A stretch of 64,000 nucleotides of DNA from Albula goreensis (taxonomy: Eukaryota > Chordata > Actinopteri > Albuliformes > Albulidae), in NCBI GenBank assembly GCA_022829145.1, contig CM040746.1, forward strand, positions 24,047,832 through 24,111,831, written 5' to 3'. The translations under genes and the position numbers were made by a program. The notes beneath the pieces are model-generated. The model was not told where the DNA came from, made no database searches, and worked only from the letters and a program-made list of their open reading frames with translations. Positions 33,940 through 46,939 of the stretch are shown here, in pieces (position 1 is the first letter of the stretch; every line of letters starts with the position of its first letter).

Positions 33940-34510
33940 GGTATATCTGGAACATGTGTGTATTGTGTGTGTGTGGTGGGGGGGTGGTATTGAACTCAAA
34001 AGTGCTTTTAGGAGAATTATGGTCTTAAAAATATGTGTAGTTTCTTTTATAAATTATGAGCAGTCAATTATCATTTTGTCATATGACAGCTCACAGTTTA
34101 GCTGGATAGAGAAATGAACATAAAAAGGAGAATTCCCCCAGCTTTGGGGTAAGTACGGTGGTACATTGTTAAAATGTTTTTTTTCTAAAAGAAAACTGAA
34201 AAGGGAACAGTCAGCCCCAGGCAACATGTACCCAAATGGAGGATGAGGATGAACCTAAAAGCTTTCCAGCCAGAAAAGGGGAAAAATACAGATTAAAGAA
34301 CGCTGCCATGTTTTTTCTTCAGTGTGAGAGATATCCGAGCTTCTCCAAGGTTTCACGGCTAGTATTCACTTTATCGAGCACAGCACTGAGAGCAGCAGTC
34401 GCTGTTTTTGTAAGACAGATACCAATTGTACAAGAAAGTAGGTTTTTTTTTTTTTCCAATGATCACAAATTAGAAAGAATAGGCAAGATAAATTGATCTG
34501 CAATATATGT
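33940..34510. other. Unassigned non-coding stretch
   Basis: Contains a short (TG)n/G-rich patch (33965-33990) and a 16-base T run near 34441. No gene or element recognised. Confidence 0.45.
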
Positions 34511-34515
34511 GGAAT

Positions 34516-34516
<1 letters not shown>

Positions 34517-34589
<73 letters not shown>
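34517..34589. repeat. Compound (TA)n(GA)n microsatellite
   Basis: About ten TA units (34517-34536) pass directly into about 26 GA units (34536-34589). Confidence 0.97.
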
Positions 34590-34597
<8 letters not shown>

Positions 34598-36560
34598 AAG
34601 TTCTTAATATGCAATATCAAAAAATGCTCTCCAAAAGACTGTTTGTATTTTGTTCTTTTTTTGTGTGTCTAAAATCATTCAAGGACCCAGAGGAAAGGGG
34701 AAGAGGAGGTCATTCCACAGTGCACAAAATAATAAAATTCATAGCCTGTAAAATAGGGAGGCAAATTGTTTTATTTGGCTCCCTGTTTTGCATGGCATTT
34801 GGCTCACTTCACTTACCAAAAACATTTTTTTTTGGTTTTTTTTTTTTTTCTAAAAAGAGCAGTCCATTTGTAGATGACACATCAGGACTTTGTTCACTCT
34901 GCTTTAACTAAAGAGTGACTTTAGTGGTACAAAGAGTGACTTTTTGCCATGGACGTTCTAATGAAAGCACTTTACTCTGCTCTGATGAAAATGTGGTGAA
35001 TGAGAGGAATTATCAAATGAAAGATATTAGAACTGCTGTTTCAGAGGAAACTGCCACACCAAGGGTATCACACAAAGAGCCCTATGAACTAAGAACTCCA
35101 AAATCCCATATGTGAGAAGATCATATTGATGGTGCCTTCAATGGCCAGTTGCCACCAGTTAGGACACAAGTCAGCCACCTGTCAACAAAGACCGGCAAAC
35201 TTGGGACTGGATGTTTTTTTGTTTATTTATTTATTTTGCTATTAAAAAGATCTGTCAGTACTGCAACAATTTTCTTCCCAGTAATGAGCATTATGGTATT
35301 TTACAGGATTGGTTTCACAGCAGTTTTGATCATTGCCCAACTTTGCTTCATGAAAGCTAACTTTTCAGTCCACCCCTACTCTAGTCTAATAATACTTAAA
35401 ACCTTATTTGATTGAAGGGGTGGAATTACAATAGACACAATAGATAATATTTGACGGAATATAACATCAATTCAAGAAGAAAAGAACATGGTAGAGGAAT
35501 GATATGAATTTATGTATGATATTAACAGAAAGCCTCTTATTTGGATTTGAATAAACATGATTCTAAGCAGTAGGAGTAATAAGCGAATATCAAGGCATTT
35601 ACTGAAGTAAGCACAAGGTTTTAAATCTTTATTTTATACTCATGGCTGGAGGTGTGTGTTTTATTCTCAGGACACAATGATATGCAAGAAGTCTTAATGT
35701 GTGAATTTAAATGAAGTTTTACAGAGAACTTTGAATCTCATTCTTCAAAGGTTTCCATTGTGCTTGAAGGTTACCAGGGTATGAACAATTTTCACACATA
35801 CTTTATTTTCTATGTGGGCACATACAAGTGTTTCTGAGCAGATATGCTAATGTACTCTAATGAACACAATTTCTTCAGGTGGAAATGAACCTGGTTTTGA
35901 GATACATCCATTCCTATTCATTGTTAATTAGCAAAAAAGGGAAAAAAATACAATTGTGAATTCAAATTGTAAGAACGTATTAATTGGAAAAGCTAAATAT
36001 GTACAATAATTCCAAACATATACTGCCATTTTGTTTCAGAGGATAATTTTAAAGAAGAGATTTTTTCCATCACATATTTATTGCTAAAATTTTAAATGTG
36101 GTGATAAAAATAATACAATAAATAAAGAAATGTAAATGAAGAAATGTACATTTCACTGTCCGATCCAATGACAAACCAATCATTTTGACATGGAGAATGT
36201 TTGACACTATGTTACCCATGGCTATGGAGGTTGATTATCTGGTTGTAATACTGAAAATACTTGGTATGTCGGCTTCTAAAAAGCAACATTATATTTCAAA
36301 ATTGATTATGAAACAAGCAACAGAAGCTTTACTCATTCTAGGAAAAATGATGGGGGAGGGTTTTCCAGTTGTTCAGGGCTGTCCAAAAGAGCACACTGTC
36401 TGCACTGACTGGGATGATCAAATGATTAGATGAAGAAAATACTGATCAGACAGTCAGCGTGTCAGACAAAGGTAGGAAAAGTAACTGCAACACCTTATAG
36501 AATCTATAGGAAAGAACAAGTATGTTTCAGGGTTCATTTAGTAACCAGTGACATTTTGTT
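34590..36560. other. Unassigned non-coding stretch
   Basis: T-rich runs at 34826-34850 (two blocks split by GG). A 13-mer aaagagtgacttt is present twice (about 34911-34923 and 34930-34942). Otherwise AT-rich without recognisable features. Confidence 0.4.
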
Positions 36561-36569
36561 GTGTTGAAC

Positions 36570-37090
36570 CATATGGAATTTATAGAACAATCTTGTATTT
36601 AGCCCCCACAGTAGATCATTACAGTTGTCCAGACAGGTAGTAATGAATACAAGGATGATTTTCTCAGCACCAGGCCATCTGAGAGAGGGTTTGATTCTTG
36701 ATATGTTATTGCTGTGTTATGGACCAGAAGAGAGGAGTCACAGAGGTGCTATCAACAGTGAGCAGAAGGTGAAGGGTTATGTGTTAACATAGATACATAC
36801 AATACAATGATATTTTTAAAAAATATACTGATAGCAACATAAAATTATTTTTTAACGGGTGCCCATTATTTGGATCTGAAGACTATTCTTTTGATGGGTT
36901 TGAAATTAGAGCTGATGTGTATGTACCGTATGTGTCATCTGCATAACAATGAATTAGCCTACCTAAAAACTTTGCTGAGTGGAAGAAGGTAGATAATACA
37001 GATGAGAGGGCCATGCATAGAGCCTTGTGGGACTCCAGGAATACATTTGTCTGATCAGTGACAAGGCTGAGTGCACAGATCACTATTGAT
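36570..37090 (-). pseudogene. Non-LTR retrotransposon reverse transcriptase relic
   Basis: Read on the minus strand, two conserved reverse transcriptase blocks appear in the right order and spacing. GVPQGSMHGPL (around 37040-37010) corresponds to the GVPQGS motif. HCYADDT (YADD at 36945-36934) is the catalytic core. A +1 frameshift and a stop separate them. Further down, around 36680-36600, LVFITTCLDNCND recalls the segment that follows the fingers-palm region in L2/jockey-group LINEs. The copy is short, frameshifted and inactive. The clade is inferred from general resemblance only. Confidence 0.82.
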
Positions 37091-37099
37091 TTAACAGTG

Positions 37100-38185
37100 A
37101 TACACTAATTTAAAAAATCCCTTTTGAACTGTTTGTATTTGACACCCCTTTGCGCAAATCACAAATGAAATGCAGGAAAATATCATTTTGGCTGTCAGCC
37201 TTCATGTTGATAGAAATCACAGAGATCAGGATGTGGTCTGGTCCGATTAGTTGCGTAATATTGCTTCATTATCATTATCACAACCACCAAAGTCAGGCAC
37301 CAACCTAGAAACATGCATGGTCGAGTGACCATTGAGTGTTCAAAGGATACAAACAAGAGACACTGTAAGTCTTTCCTATTTAGCTTATTATACTGCTAAT
37401 TGTTTAACAAGTGCACATGTTTTAGTATTGTGTTTTGATTCTTAATCAGGGTTTTCTTCATTTTATGTTTTGTGAAAACTAAGTAATATGCTAACCTGTT
37501 AGCTTGTTAGCTACTACTTCACAGCAGATTGAAATGACAATCATGTCCAGAATCACAGTTGAACAGCTAGGCTGGTGGCTGGTGTGGAAGCAAGCATCTT
37601 GATTTTGGTCACCTACTGACCACAAAATTCTGATCTTTAGATGGCTACCCATGTCCAAATTTAGTTTGTATTGAAAAAACAGTTATCTGTTCAGTGAGTC
37701 ACTGTACTGTAGCTTCACACCAATAATTCACTCAGAATATAATGTCAAGCTTCATTGCCTAGTTATTTTAACTTAACATTTCAAAAACATTAAAATAATT
37801 GTCAGTATTAATCCAATGGTCTGTGTAACTCCCTGAAGTTGTTGTTTGGATCCACTTTTTATGCAGAGGACCATAACAATTTTGGCTAGACATCAAATAA
37901 TATAAGGATGATTTTTTCAAAATGTAAAAAATGCAACCATAAATGCAATATTCAATCACAAGGCTAGAGGAAAGACTTGCATTTAGTGTTTTTCTGACTT
38001 CCTCTGGGGACAATTTTCAAAATAATTAAAAGCACTATTAACAAGATAAGCATTGCTTTCTGCCTTTTGTCAAATGTGATTTAAAATTCTTCGGAAGCAA
38101 GAAATATGTTTGCAAACAAATTATGCTCTTTTCCCCATGGCATCTTTTTGGATAATGAAGGAACTTGTAGCAAACCCACCCCCTA
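37100..38185. other. Unassigned non-coding stretch
   Basis: The first 150-200 bases may still belong to the decayed LINE on the minus strand. The rest is AT-rich and unrecognised. Confidence 0.4.
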
Positions 38186-38190
38186 CCCTA

Positions 38191-38195
38191 TACAC

Positions 38196-38248
<53 letters not shown>

Positions 38249-38258
38249 CACGCACACG

Positions 38259-38290
<32 letters not shown>

Positions 38291-38301
38291 CACACACACA
38301 C

Positions 38302-38332
<31 letters not shown>
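38191..38332. repeat. Long (CA)n tract with regular CG interruptions
   Basis: A 142-bp strictly alternating pyrimidine-purine tract in which at least six CA units are replaced by CG (cgcacacacacgcacacgca and similar). No unit breaks the alternation. Such sequence is a strong Z-DNA former, and the CpGs are potential methylation sites. It generates overlapping His/Thr and Cys/Val frames that are not genes. Confidence 0.98.
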
Positions 38333-38339
38333 ATTCCTC

Positions 38340-41300
38340 ATTAAACAAATAGTCTCAGGTTTAGTGGAAATGAATGATAGTATGTGCTCATAGTAAATTA
38401 AAAGCCTCCTTTCCATCACTGTTTTTATTTCATAAGTAAGAGAGCGAAACATAATGAATGCATTGCGTTTTTGTCCTTTAACATTGCAGAATGTGTGATG
38501 CCACTGTTTCTGTGGAAATGTGTTTCGAAGCAGGGTTTCTGTCTCCCTTTAGAGATGTTGTACCATATTGAAAACATTTCACTGCATTCATTTGGAGCTC
38601 AGAGACATAGCCTTCTTTACTCTTTTCTGAAAATGAATAAAACTCAAAAATGTTCAAGTACATATTGTCCCTATTTTTTTAGAAAAGGTTACTGGTTACT
38701 TTCCTTGATATAGCCACCCACGCTCACCCCTCCCCACACACACACACACACATTCATACTGTCTGTTCATTCATATCAATATGTAGACCATGGCTAGTTC
38801 AGAATGTACTTGCAAAGAGTCTCTATTCTGACTAAAAGCTCCCCTTAGTGCTGTGAACCAGACGTGAAAATGTCAAGCAGTTCTTTATAGCAGCTCTATG
38901 TATCTAATATGTACAATGCTTCAATCAGCCTTAGCAGAGTGCCCCATAGCAACTAAAATTTATCAGGAGAGGCTTTTTTTTCTGATGTCTACAAAACAAA
39001 TTAGGGGAAAAAATCCAATATGAGTAGACAAGAAGGGATACCCAATGACCTATGTTTTCCCAACCAAAGGATTATTGAAGCTGCCAACGATATCATGCTT
39101 TGATCAATGTGACTGTTGCTGTTTGTTGATGCCATTTCATAAGCAACAGCACAGTATGTTTTAAACTTGCTTGCCGCCCTGTACCTAGAGTATGGCATGC
39201 GAACATTCTGTGATGGATGCATGATTGGGTTCTCGGTCAAGACTATGCCCTGGGCTGTATTTGTCAGGCTCGTCCTCACTATAATAATGCATATCTAACA
39301 TTGATCAAAGAATGCTATTTTCAATAATTGAGTTTTTACAGGTTTTATTTAAAGTTTTTTTTTCTTCTCTCTCAAGGCTTTGGATTTGCCCAAAGGCACA
39401 AATACTGAGTTCAGTGCACTTTGGTTGTTTGGGCTCTTGTGTGCATGGTAGCTATGACAACCTCCTACATTTCCACCATTACCCTTGACGGACACTGTCT
39501 TGCATGTCTTAGAATGCAGAAGTAAATACATTCAAATAGGAAGAACAAAACTGGGTCTGAAAGCAACCTCACAGAGGTACTTCAGAATGTTTGAGTGACT
39601 AAGTCAGTTATGCACTCAAATCCATTGACATCATAAAATACTGGGATTATATTTGCAAAGGGAGGTGCTCAACATTTTGAGAACAATAAATCAGTACTAT
39701 ACCCTTTTGCAAATAAGGCTTTACTATCTGTGCAGAATTCATGTATTATACCATTTGTATTTATACCAAATGTGGTAACCTGGGGTAGTCTAATTAACTG
39801 GGAACATTTCTATTTCTACTTATGCCTCCTTTGGTGATTTGCTACCTGTATGAGACATACAGCTAATCTAGTGTGTCAGGGTCCTTGTTCTCAGTAAACA
39901 GGTGGTATAATCAGGTATCCTATTGTGGGCCAGGTATTAGGGCACCAATGAAATGAAGTTTACACTACACCTTTGGTCTATTCAATATGCTGGTTCCTCT
40001 GAACAGACATGCACCAGAAGATGCAGTTCTGCATACAGTGCTAAAAGGCCAAATAAAAGGCTAAGTACTCAGCAGTTACATTGACTTTTATTACCGAGCC
40101 TTAATGTTGTAAATTCCATGTATTTAAATATAAACATGAAGTGGGAATATATAACATTTCTGACCCAACAGACAGTCTGGCTCTATATAATATTTATCAA
40201 CACCTCTATCTTATTCTGACCCAGTTGCACCTCAAGCAGACCCTACTATCCCCAGAGGATTTTGGCTTAATATATGATTATATTGGCAAATTAATATTTT
40301 ATCATGTTAATTACATAACTGCTTCTGCTGGACCATTGGTCTGCTAAGGCTTCATGCAGACCATGAATTAATTGACCACCCATTGACTATAATGAAAAAG
40401 AACCAAAAAAAAGAGATATGTGGCACCAACACTATAGCTTTGACAAGGTGGGCAATTGAAAAATGATCGCAAGAGACCATATTTTTAAAACCTTAAAAAC
40501 ACAACTTTTCATCAGTGGACATAATATAAACATCCTATGAAATATTAATGCACAATAATTGTATATTTAGTGTCATGTTTAGTGCATTCACGAATAGCTT
40601 GTCTGGTAATTCCTTTGATGTTGGTTCAGGCTATGAATGTAAGGGAAATATCCTTTCTACTTTAAGTACCATTGATTGATTAGTCTTCCAGAGCAGTTTT
40701 GTGCATTCTTCACTGCAGAAGCAGACCTCAACAATACACATTAAATGTACAGTTAATGTAGGTCCAGAGACAGGATTTGTACTGTACTTACAAACCTTAA
40801 ATGACTGTTTCACAAAAAGAACTGTTTCAAGAGGTAGAAATGCACTTAAATTATTGGGTAAACTCATATTTTCCCCTGGAAAATAGTTCTTTGTCATCCA
40901 ACAATCCCAATTGATCTGTAACTTGACAGGCCAAAATATAGCCAAACATTATTACCAACAGCAGTGTAAAGGCACTTAAATATACCTCTCCCCATGCTTG
41001 CTCCACTTGAATCTCTGTCTTTGTCTTTTTCCTCTGATTTATGTTTCTCCCTTTATCCCACTCTGTCACTTACAGTATCTGTTATCCTCTTTTCTTCCTC
41101 ACTGAACTCCAGAGGATTATGTAGTTTCTGCTGACACAAAATAAGCAAGTAGTGAGTTCTACACAAATGAGATGTAAACATTCTTATGCTAATTCACATC
41201 TGCACACTCATGTATCTAAAAATGTAGCCGCCAGGTTGAAATTGTCTCTGACATTGATAGAGAAGGGACATCTGTACAGGAGCTTCAGCTGCCATTCCAC

Positions 41301-41770
41301 AGTGGTATATGGCTGTACCACAGTCTCCTCATCCTATGGCCTTATCAAAATTCTTCATATGGATCAAAAACAAGAGAAGAGTGAGGTCATGGTTAAAACC
41401 TCACACAAAGGCACATCCTTTTCCCCACACGCTATGCATTTGTTCCCTCAAGGTTGTGCTCATTTGAAAGGCAAAATAATATAAATACGGAGCCTTATCT
41501 CCAAGCAGTCCCACACCAGCCAAGGCATTCAGTGCTCGTGGGCTGTTTGCTCTGACGATTAATTACCCCTCTGTTTAGTTTTTCATTAGTCCTAGTCTGT
41601 TAGCAGGCATGTGGCCAGTTAAAAAAGGGGTACATTCCCAGGTGGATCTCATTTGATCAGTGAAAGATTATGGAGGACTGGATCAACCTGCCAATCTCCC
41701 CGACCCACTGTTCATATAATGGAAACTGGAATTTAGTTCTTATATCACTGACAAATCTGCTGTCAAAGTA
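38340..41770. other. Unassigned non-coding stretch
   Basis: A short CA run lies at 38735-38752. The block around 39760-39930 and that at 41500-41610 are balanced and repeat-free. No gene, transposon or RNA was recognised, and open segments are at most 110 codons without homology. Confidence 0.4.
41500..41610. promoter_or_regulatory. Candidate conserved non-coding element
   Basis: Compact block with gacgattaattacccctct (paired homeodomain-like cores), cattagtcctag and a few CpGs in otherwise CpG-poor DNA. No coding frame persists. Texture-based call only. Confidence 0.28.
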
Positions 41771-41772
41771 TT

Positions 41773-41815
<43 letters not shown>
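41773..41815. repeat. (CA)n microsatellite
   Basis: About 21 uninterrupted CA units. Confidence 0.97.
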
Positions 41816-41817
<2 letters not shown>

Positions 41818-41819
41818 AC

Positions 41820-43240
41820 ATACATACTCAATTAGAAACAACCATACTCTCCCTCCACCTGGCTAAGCTCTGTTTACAGAGAGTCCCTGAAAAGTGCAAA
41901 GACAGTATTTGACAGTGTTAGATCTCAGCTGTCTCTTCATTTCACAATCAGCATCTGAGCTCAACTCATTTGCCCCATTTTGGGCCTTCTGGTAAGCACA
42001 GCTCTTGATCCATTCAGTGGTTTAGTCTGCTGGTTAGCTGTTCAATCAATATTTCATATAACAGAGGGGACTTTTCCCTTTGTTTGTGACTTCAATGAAA
42101 AGCACATCCTATCCTAAAACTGGTGATACTAGAAAACACCAGAGAAAGCAGCATTACTCCATCATTATCTACAATAGGGCTCTGTGCTTTAGTGACTAAT
42201 TTCACAGTCTGTAATCCAGCCTTCTTGGAGAAAGGTGATGACACGACTTTTTGAGCAATCATTTATAATCATTTCTTCACTATGCCACATTATTAGTGTA
42301 CCGTCACCAGGAAATGTTACGCTTTGTCACATTATGATGTTTGCTTTTTAACTTATTATTAATAAAATCATGAGTCATAAACATGCAGTGACACTGAAAT
42401 GAAATATTGTGAAGGGGCGTTACCATAATACGGGTGTATCAATTATGAAATAGTATTACTGGGCACTACTAAGTAATAACAGAACAATAATGCCATTATG
42501 GTATTAACTGAATTATTTAAACATTATAAATTAGACATAAAAGTTGGAGGTAAATTGGTGATAAAGAGCTGAAAAAAATGTAATTTGAACTCATCATTTA
42601 AGTTTTCATGTTATTGCTTAATATTCTTAATCAAATTATTTTTTTTTCTGAAATTGTCAATATATAAATAATATATAAAGTTCATGAAATATAATTTAAA
42701 GACAGAATTATAAATCATTGTGGCAAAATGGTGTGTGAATTGCATTTTCTCTGGTTATTTGCATTACTTCCTAGTCTTTGGTGTTGTACTGACACTTTAT
42801 AACAAACTTCAAATCCACCTGCATACAATGCACCAAGTGTTGCATGCAGTCACTTAACAAAAATCTTTTACATGTCACTTTAATCTTTAATCAATACATC
42901 AGTTAATATGCATTTATTTGATTGCATTATACTCATCATTTTGGATCTCACTTCATCTTATTATCACCACTTAGAGCCAATCGTTATATGTTCACCTACC
43001 GCAGGTTTGTAGGCATGTAGCAAAATTCAGAAATATATTCAAAAACTGGTAGCAAAAATTCAGGCTGCTATTTACAATGTAAAAATCTTATAATGGCATT
43101 ACTATTAACTAATCAAAAGTAAAAATCAGCTTGCTTTGTATTTTAATATAAAATTTTGGAATGACATTTGGCATCTTATGACAATTCACTTAAAAATATC
43201 TAAGAGATATAAAGCCCAGCTTTGAAGTCATATGATTTTC
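41820..43240. other. Unassigned AT-rich stretch
   Basis: Very AT-rich, particularly 42340-42720; no gene or element recognised. Confidence 0.45.
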
Positions 43241-43244
43241 TTTC

Positions 43245-43500
43245 CTTTTTTTAGGTCTAATTTAATACCTTTCTGCTGGCTTCTGTTCTCAAAGCTTCTC
43301 TTTGCCAGGAGATACAATGGGCTCAGAGTGGAATTTAATTACTTTCCACTTCTGCTTCACTTTGACTGATTCTCCAGTGAGATTGTTGTCAAGGAAGCCG
43401 TTCTGCAGAGGAAATGTCTCAGAACTTCCTATTTATCAAGTTCATATAATAATTAAAATTTGCATTAATTATTTTCAAAGTGGTAAAGCTAGTCATGCAG
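43245..43500. promoter_or_regulatory. Candidate conserved non-coding element
   Basis: A pyrimidine run followed by ag (near 43254) looks like a splice acceptor, but the following sequence is stopped in the plausible frames and shows no protein resemblance, so an exon is not called. The island itself is repeat-free with ggaatttaattacttt and other homeodomain-like words. It may be an enhancer; unverified. Confidence 0.25.
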
Positions 43501-43509
43501 AAGAGTTCT

Positions 43510-44510
43510 GGTAATGACTTCAAGATTTAAATGTTTACCACCAGAGTAAACTCATGGATTTTATATGTTACAGCAATAAGAATATTTCCATGTTACACAT
43601 TTGTCACACGCGCACAAACTAATGAAGCCATGATTCGTGTAATGCAAATACCAATGGCTTTAAAGTAAAAGTATCTGATTAAAATTTCAGGATTAAGGAC
43701 AACATCTAAAGAAAAGCAGTTTGTCAAACATTCCATCAAATGCTCACTTGGAAAGTTAAATTAAGATTATTAGTGCAAATATGGCAATTGGAGCTGTTGG
43801 TATGTGTACTTTTGGTAGCAAGTAGGTGTGGGTTTTTCCTTCTGGAATATACAGTGTCAGGGATCCCAGACTGATACAATTTAAGCCAATAAGCCAGTGA
43901 TTAAATACATATGTTTCTAGGAGCCCAGATACATAGAATAGTTTATGTTCCAATTCCAACACTTTTGAGTAATAAAATTGAAAATTTTTGTATTTTGAGT
44001 CAAACATTATAATAAGGTTTTAATGGGCATAGCATATTAATAACCTCTCTCCCCACACCTCCAGTCCATCAAACACTTTTTTGGGTCATTAAAGTTTATA
44101 TTTCCCACAATGCACTCCCAATCTTACACATGCTCAGCTTAAGGTACCACACATTCTGAGACTGAAGAGAGGCAGTAGATCTGTGTAACTGCTGAAAAGA
44201 AAGAAAACTTTTCCTGTCCTAAAGGCCCAAACTCTGCATGTGAACTTGCTGGAACTCTGGGAAATATGCTGAAGGGACCAGATAGGCAATGGTGGGTGGC
44301 AGAGAGGAGAGGGTAAAAAATCCATAACTGGACAGTGTTTCATGCAGCCTTTTCTGTCAGCATATCTCCCTGCTGACTCTTAGACAGAAATAGAAGATAA
44401 GCTGCACACCATGGTTCAAGCACAAGACCAATGCCTTAGAGGCTTCTCTTATGATTTGCAGCATATTGTGCCTAGAATGGAAGCCTGATGTTGAGTTAAG
44501 CAAGATGGTG
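43510..44510. other. Unassigned non-coding stretch
   Basis: AT-rich; nothing recognised. Confidence 0.4.
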
Positions 44511-44518
44511 AGGAGGAA

Positions 44519-45994
44519 GTGCTGCCATCAAAAACATTCCACCTCCAGGAGAGGAACAGGGCAAGCATCAGAATGGCCAGTGATGCTCATCGCAGTGGGG
44601 TAGAGGGGCTGGTCATACCACAAACACTTATGGCACACAGTGAACCACAAGACAGAAGAACAAGTCAAATGTATCAGACAAAGGCTGGTGCCATGGTCAT
44701 AAAGTTGAAAGGGTCTCTTTCATGTTAAGTGGCCCAGTGAATGTGCAGAACTACCAGGGGTGAGTTGTCATGAAAACCAATGGCACACAATGGCAAATAA
44801 ACCCTCTTTCAGTGGTTGGAGAAGCAATTTTGTTGAAGTCCAAGACGCTTGAAAGAAAAACCCAGCTAACTTGTCCATCGCATGGAACATTCTGGTCCTT
44901 AGAGACTGATATCAGTACCACTAACACCACTTCCAGCAGCAGTCTGATTTCCCCAGGAGGTTAACTGTCCAAGTATTAATGAAACCAAGGCCCAATTAGC
45001 TTCAGATCTCACACAGAAGCAGTGACAGGGTGGTGTAACTGCTAGAAATATTGCATCTTTTACTGCAGGTATGGCCGTTTCGAAAACACCCCCTATCTGT
45101 ATCGATCTGGCAGATGGTGTTTATAGGGTGAAGAGAGAAACACATTCTAAGGGCTTAGGAACCATTTTGAAACATGACACTGGAGAGGTACAAAAGACAC
45201 ATGAGCTGCTAGTGATGAAAGGAGATGTATATGAAACCTCATACATATTAGTTATGTTGAAGGTTTTTAAAAATTGTTTTGGTGTAAATGAAGGCACCTG
45301 GCAGTCTTATGAGCAGTGGAATATGTGCATGGCTTTTATGTGGGAGGGAGTGAATATATTTTGTTGTTGTGTTGCTGCTTTTGATATTTCAACAATATCC
45401 TCCAAGTTTTGTAAGAACTAACTGACTTCATGGACAATTTGTTGATTAATGGACAATTCTGTGATTGCTGCAGCAATATGGGAACATATCAGTGGGATTT
45501 GTACAGGTGGATACTGTGCCTGTAATAAAAGGGGGGAGGGGGTGAATATTACAACGGACTGGAAGGATTCAGTGAGGGAGAATCATTCTTTCATTAACTA
45601 TGAAAGACTTGTCATCTATAAATTGTTTTTCTGTTGTTTGGTGGATTCCTGGGAAATTGTAGGTCAGTGTGTACTGTCTTTGCAGTACAGACTGAGGTTA
45701 CTTTTGTTGCATTTCGATGTGGCCCTCAGTCCATTACATACTGAATGTTGGTTGAGGCTAACACCCCTGGAGGTCAGTGCAGGACTGACAGCACTGTTGC
45801 CCCACAAACAAGCTTTTCAGCCTGCAAGATTGTCCTTCTCTTGTTGTGCACCAGCAACTCCTTTCTTCATTCAGCACCTGCAGTGTGCCTGTGCTACCTG
45901 CACATGGTGGGAGATGCTTCATATGAGAGCATTAGCTCTTCTGTGCTCTCCTGACTTCACCTTGGATCTTACAGTGATGACATTGACACAGTGA
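44519..45994 (+). other. Stretch of co-linear open segments of unknown origin
   Basis: One reading frame is open at 44519-44728 (69 codons), 45071-45421 (116 codons) and 45449-45994 (181 codons), the last two separated by only two stops. The same frame continues in the LINE tail at 46295-46558. None of the translated segments resembles a protein family I know: no RT, endonuclease or zinc-knuckle motif is visible. It could be a very decayed upstream part of the LINE, another dead gene, or chance. No function is claimed. Confidence 0.25.
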
Positions 45995-46374
45995 CACAGT
46001 GATGGGCTTAAAAAATAGTGAAGTGTTCCAGATTGGAAATATAAAGATTGTATTCCGCAGTCCCCCGATGAGAATCATCTTATTCTTGAAACATTATTAA
46101 ATTATTCTTCAATAGTTTTTGTTTGCCTGGAATGCAGAATGCAAGGGTACTAAGCTGTTAGTAACTTAGTTAAATGCAAATTGTTTTTTTTAAGTTACTT
46201 GTGTAAATGATTACAACAGTTAAAATAATTTAACTGGAATAATGTAGCACAAGATAGGGCTATTGATCAGTAGCTGGTCTTTGCTGTGATTTGAGTGACA
46301 CTGACCAAGAAATGTGTTCTTCACACCCTGAAATTATACATGATTATTTTTCCCAACAAAGTAAACAGAAGGGG

Positions 46375-46937
46375 AGCATCATATGTGACCCTTCTCACCC
46401 CTTCTCACCCCTCCTATAGCTTCTTCTCCCCACTGCCATCAGGAAAAAGGTTCCGGAGCATCCGGGTTAGCCCAACCAGACTCTGCAACAGCTTCATCGC
46501 CCAGGCCATCAGATCTCTGAACACTCTCCCCTCTCTCCCCACTCCGAAGCACCCCTAACCTCCCAACACACACAAAAAATGTTGCACAAGTCACTTAAAT
46601 CTAGCACATAAGTTATGGACCTTTGGGCTGTCTGAAATAACTATTTGCACTACATGCAAATACGACAATGTACAATACCCTGTGTCACATTGTACACTCA
46701 AATATATTTCCTGTATAGAGATGTATATTTTCTGTATAGTTATGTTCTTTTGCGTATTTATATATTTTTCCTTTATATTTGTTGTAGAAGAAGCAGTTAT
46801 TGTTATAATGCTAAGTAGTATTGTTTGTGTCATGTCTGCCATATATGTAGCACCGAGGGATGAGGAGAAACATTATTTCACTCCTCTGAATGTTTTTAAC
46901 ATATTGTGAAAGTGACAATAAAGCTGACTTGACTTGA
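46375..46937 (+). mobile_element. LINE 3' end: ORF2 C-terminus and 3' UTR
   Basis: From 46385 the frame reads VTLLTPSHPSYS followed by LPSGKRFRSIR and NSFIAQAIRSLN (to about 46530), the typical C-terminal end of the second ORF of a fish non-LTR retrotransposon. It stops at about 46558. The 3' UTR then shows the family's usual features: ctatttgcactac, repeated tgtatag/tatattt words, agcaccgagggatgaggag, and the ending gtgacaataaagctgacttg acttg with a tandem TTGAC tail (to about 46937). Reverse transcriptase is not recognised upstream, so the copy is 5'-truncated as usual for LINEs. Superfamily assignment beyond L2/CR1-like is not attempted. Confidence 0.85.
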
Positions 46938-46939
46938 AA

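Noticed and set aside
38106..38452. Several His/Thr- and Cys/Val-rich frames
   Set aside because: They are direct translations of the CA/CG microsatellite.
43240..43515. Possible exon after a splice-acceptor-like pyrimidine run
   Set aside because: The following open segment has no protein resemblance and no clear donor site; kept only as a regulatory candidate.
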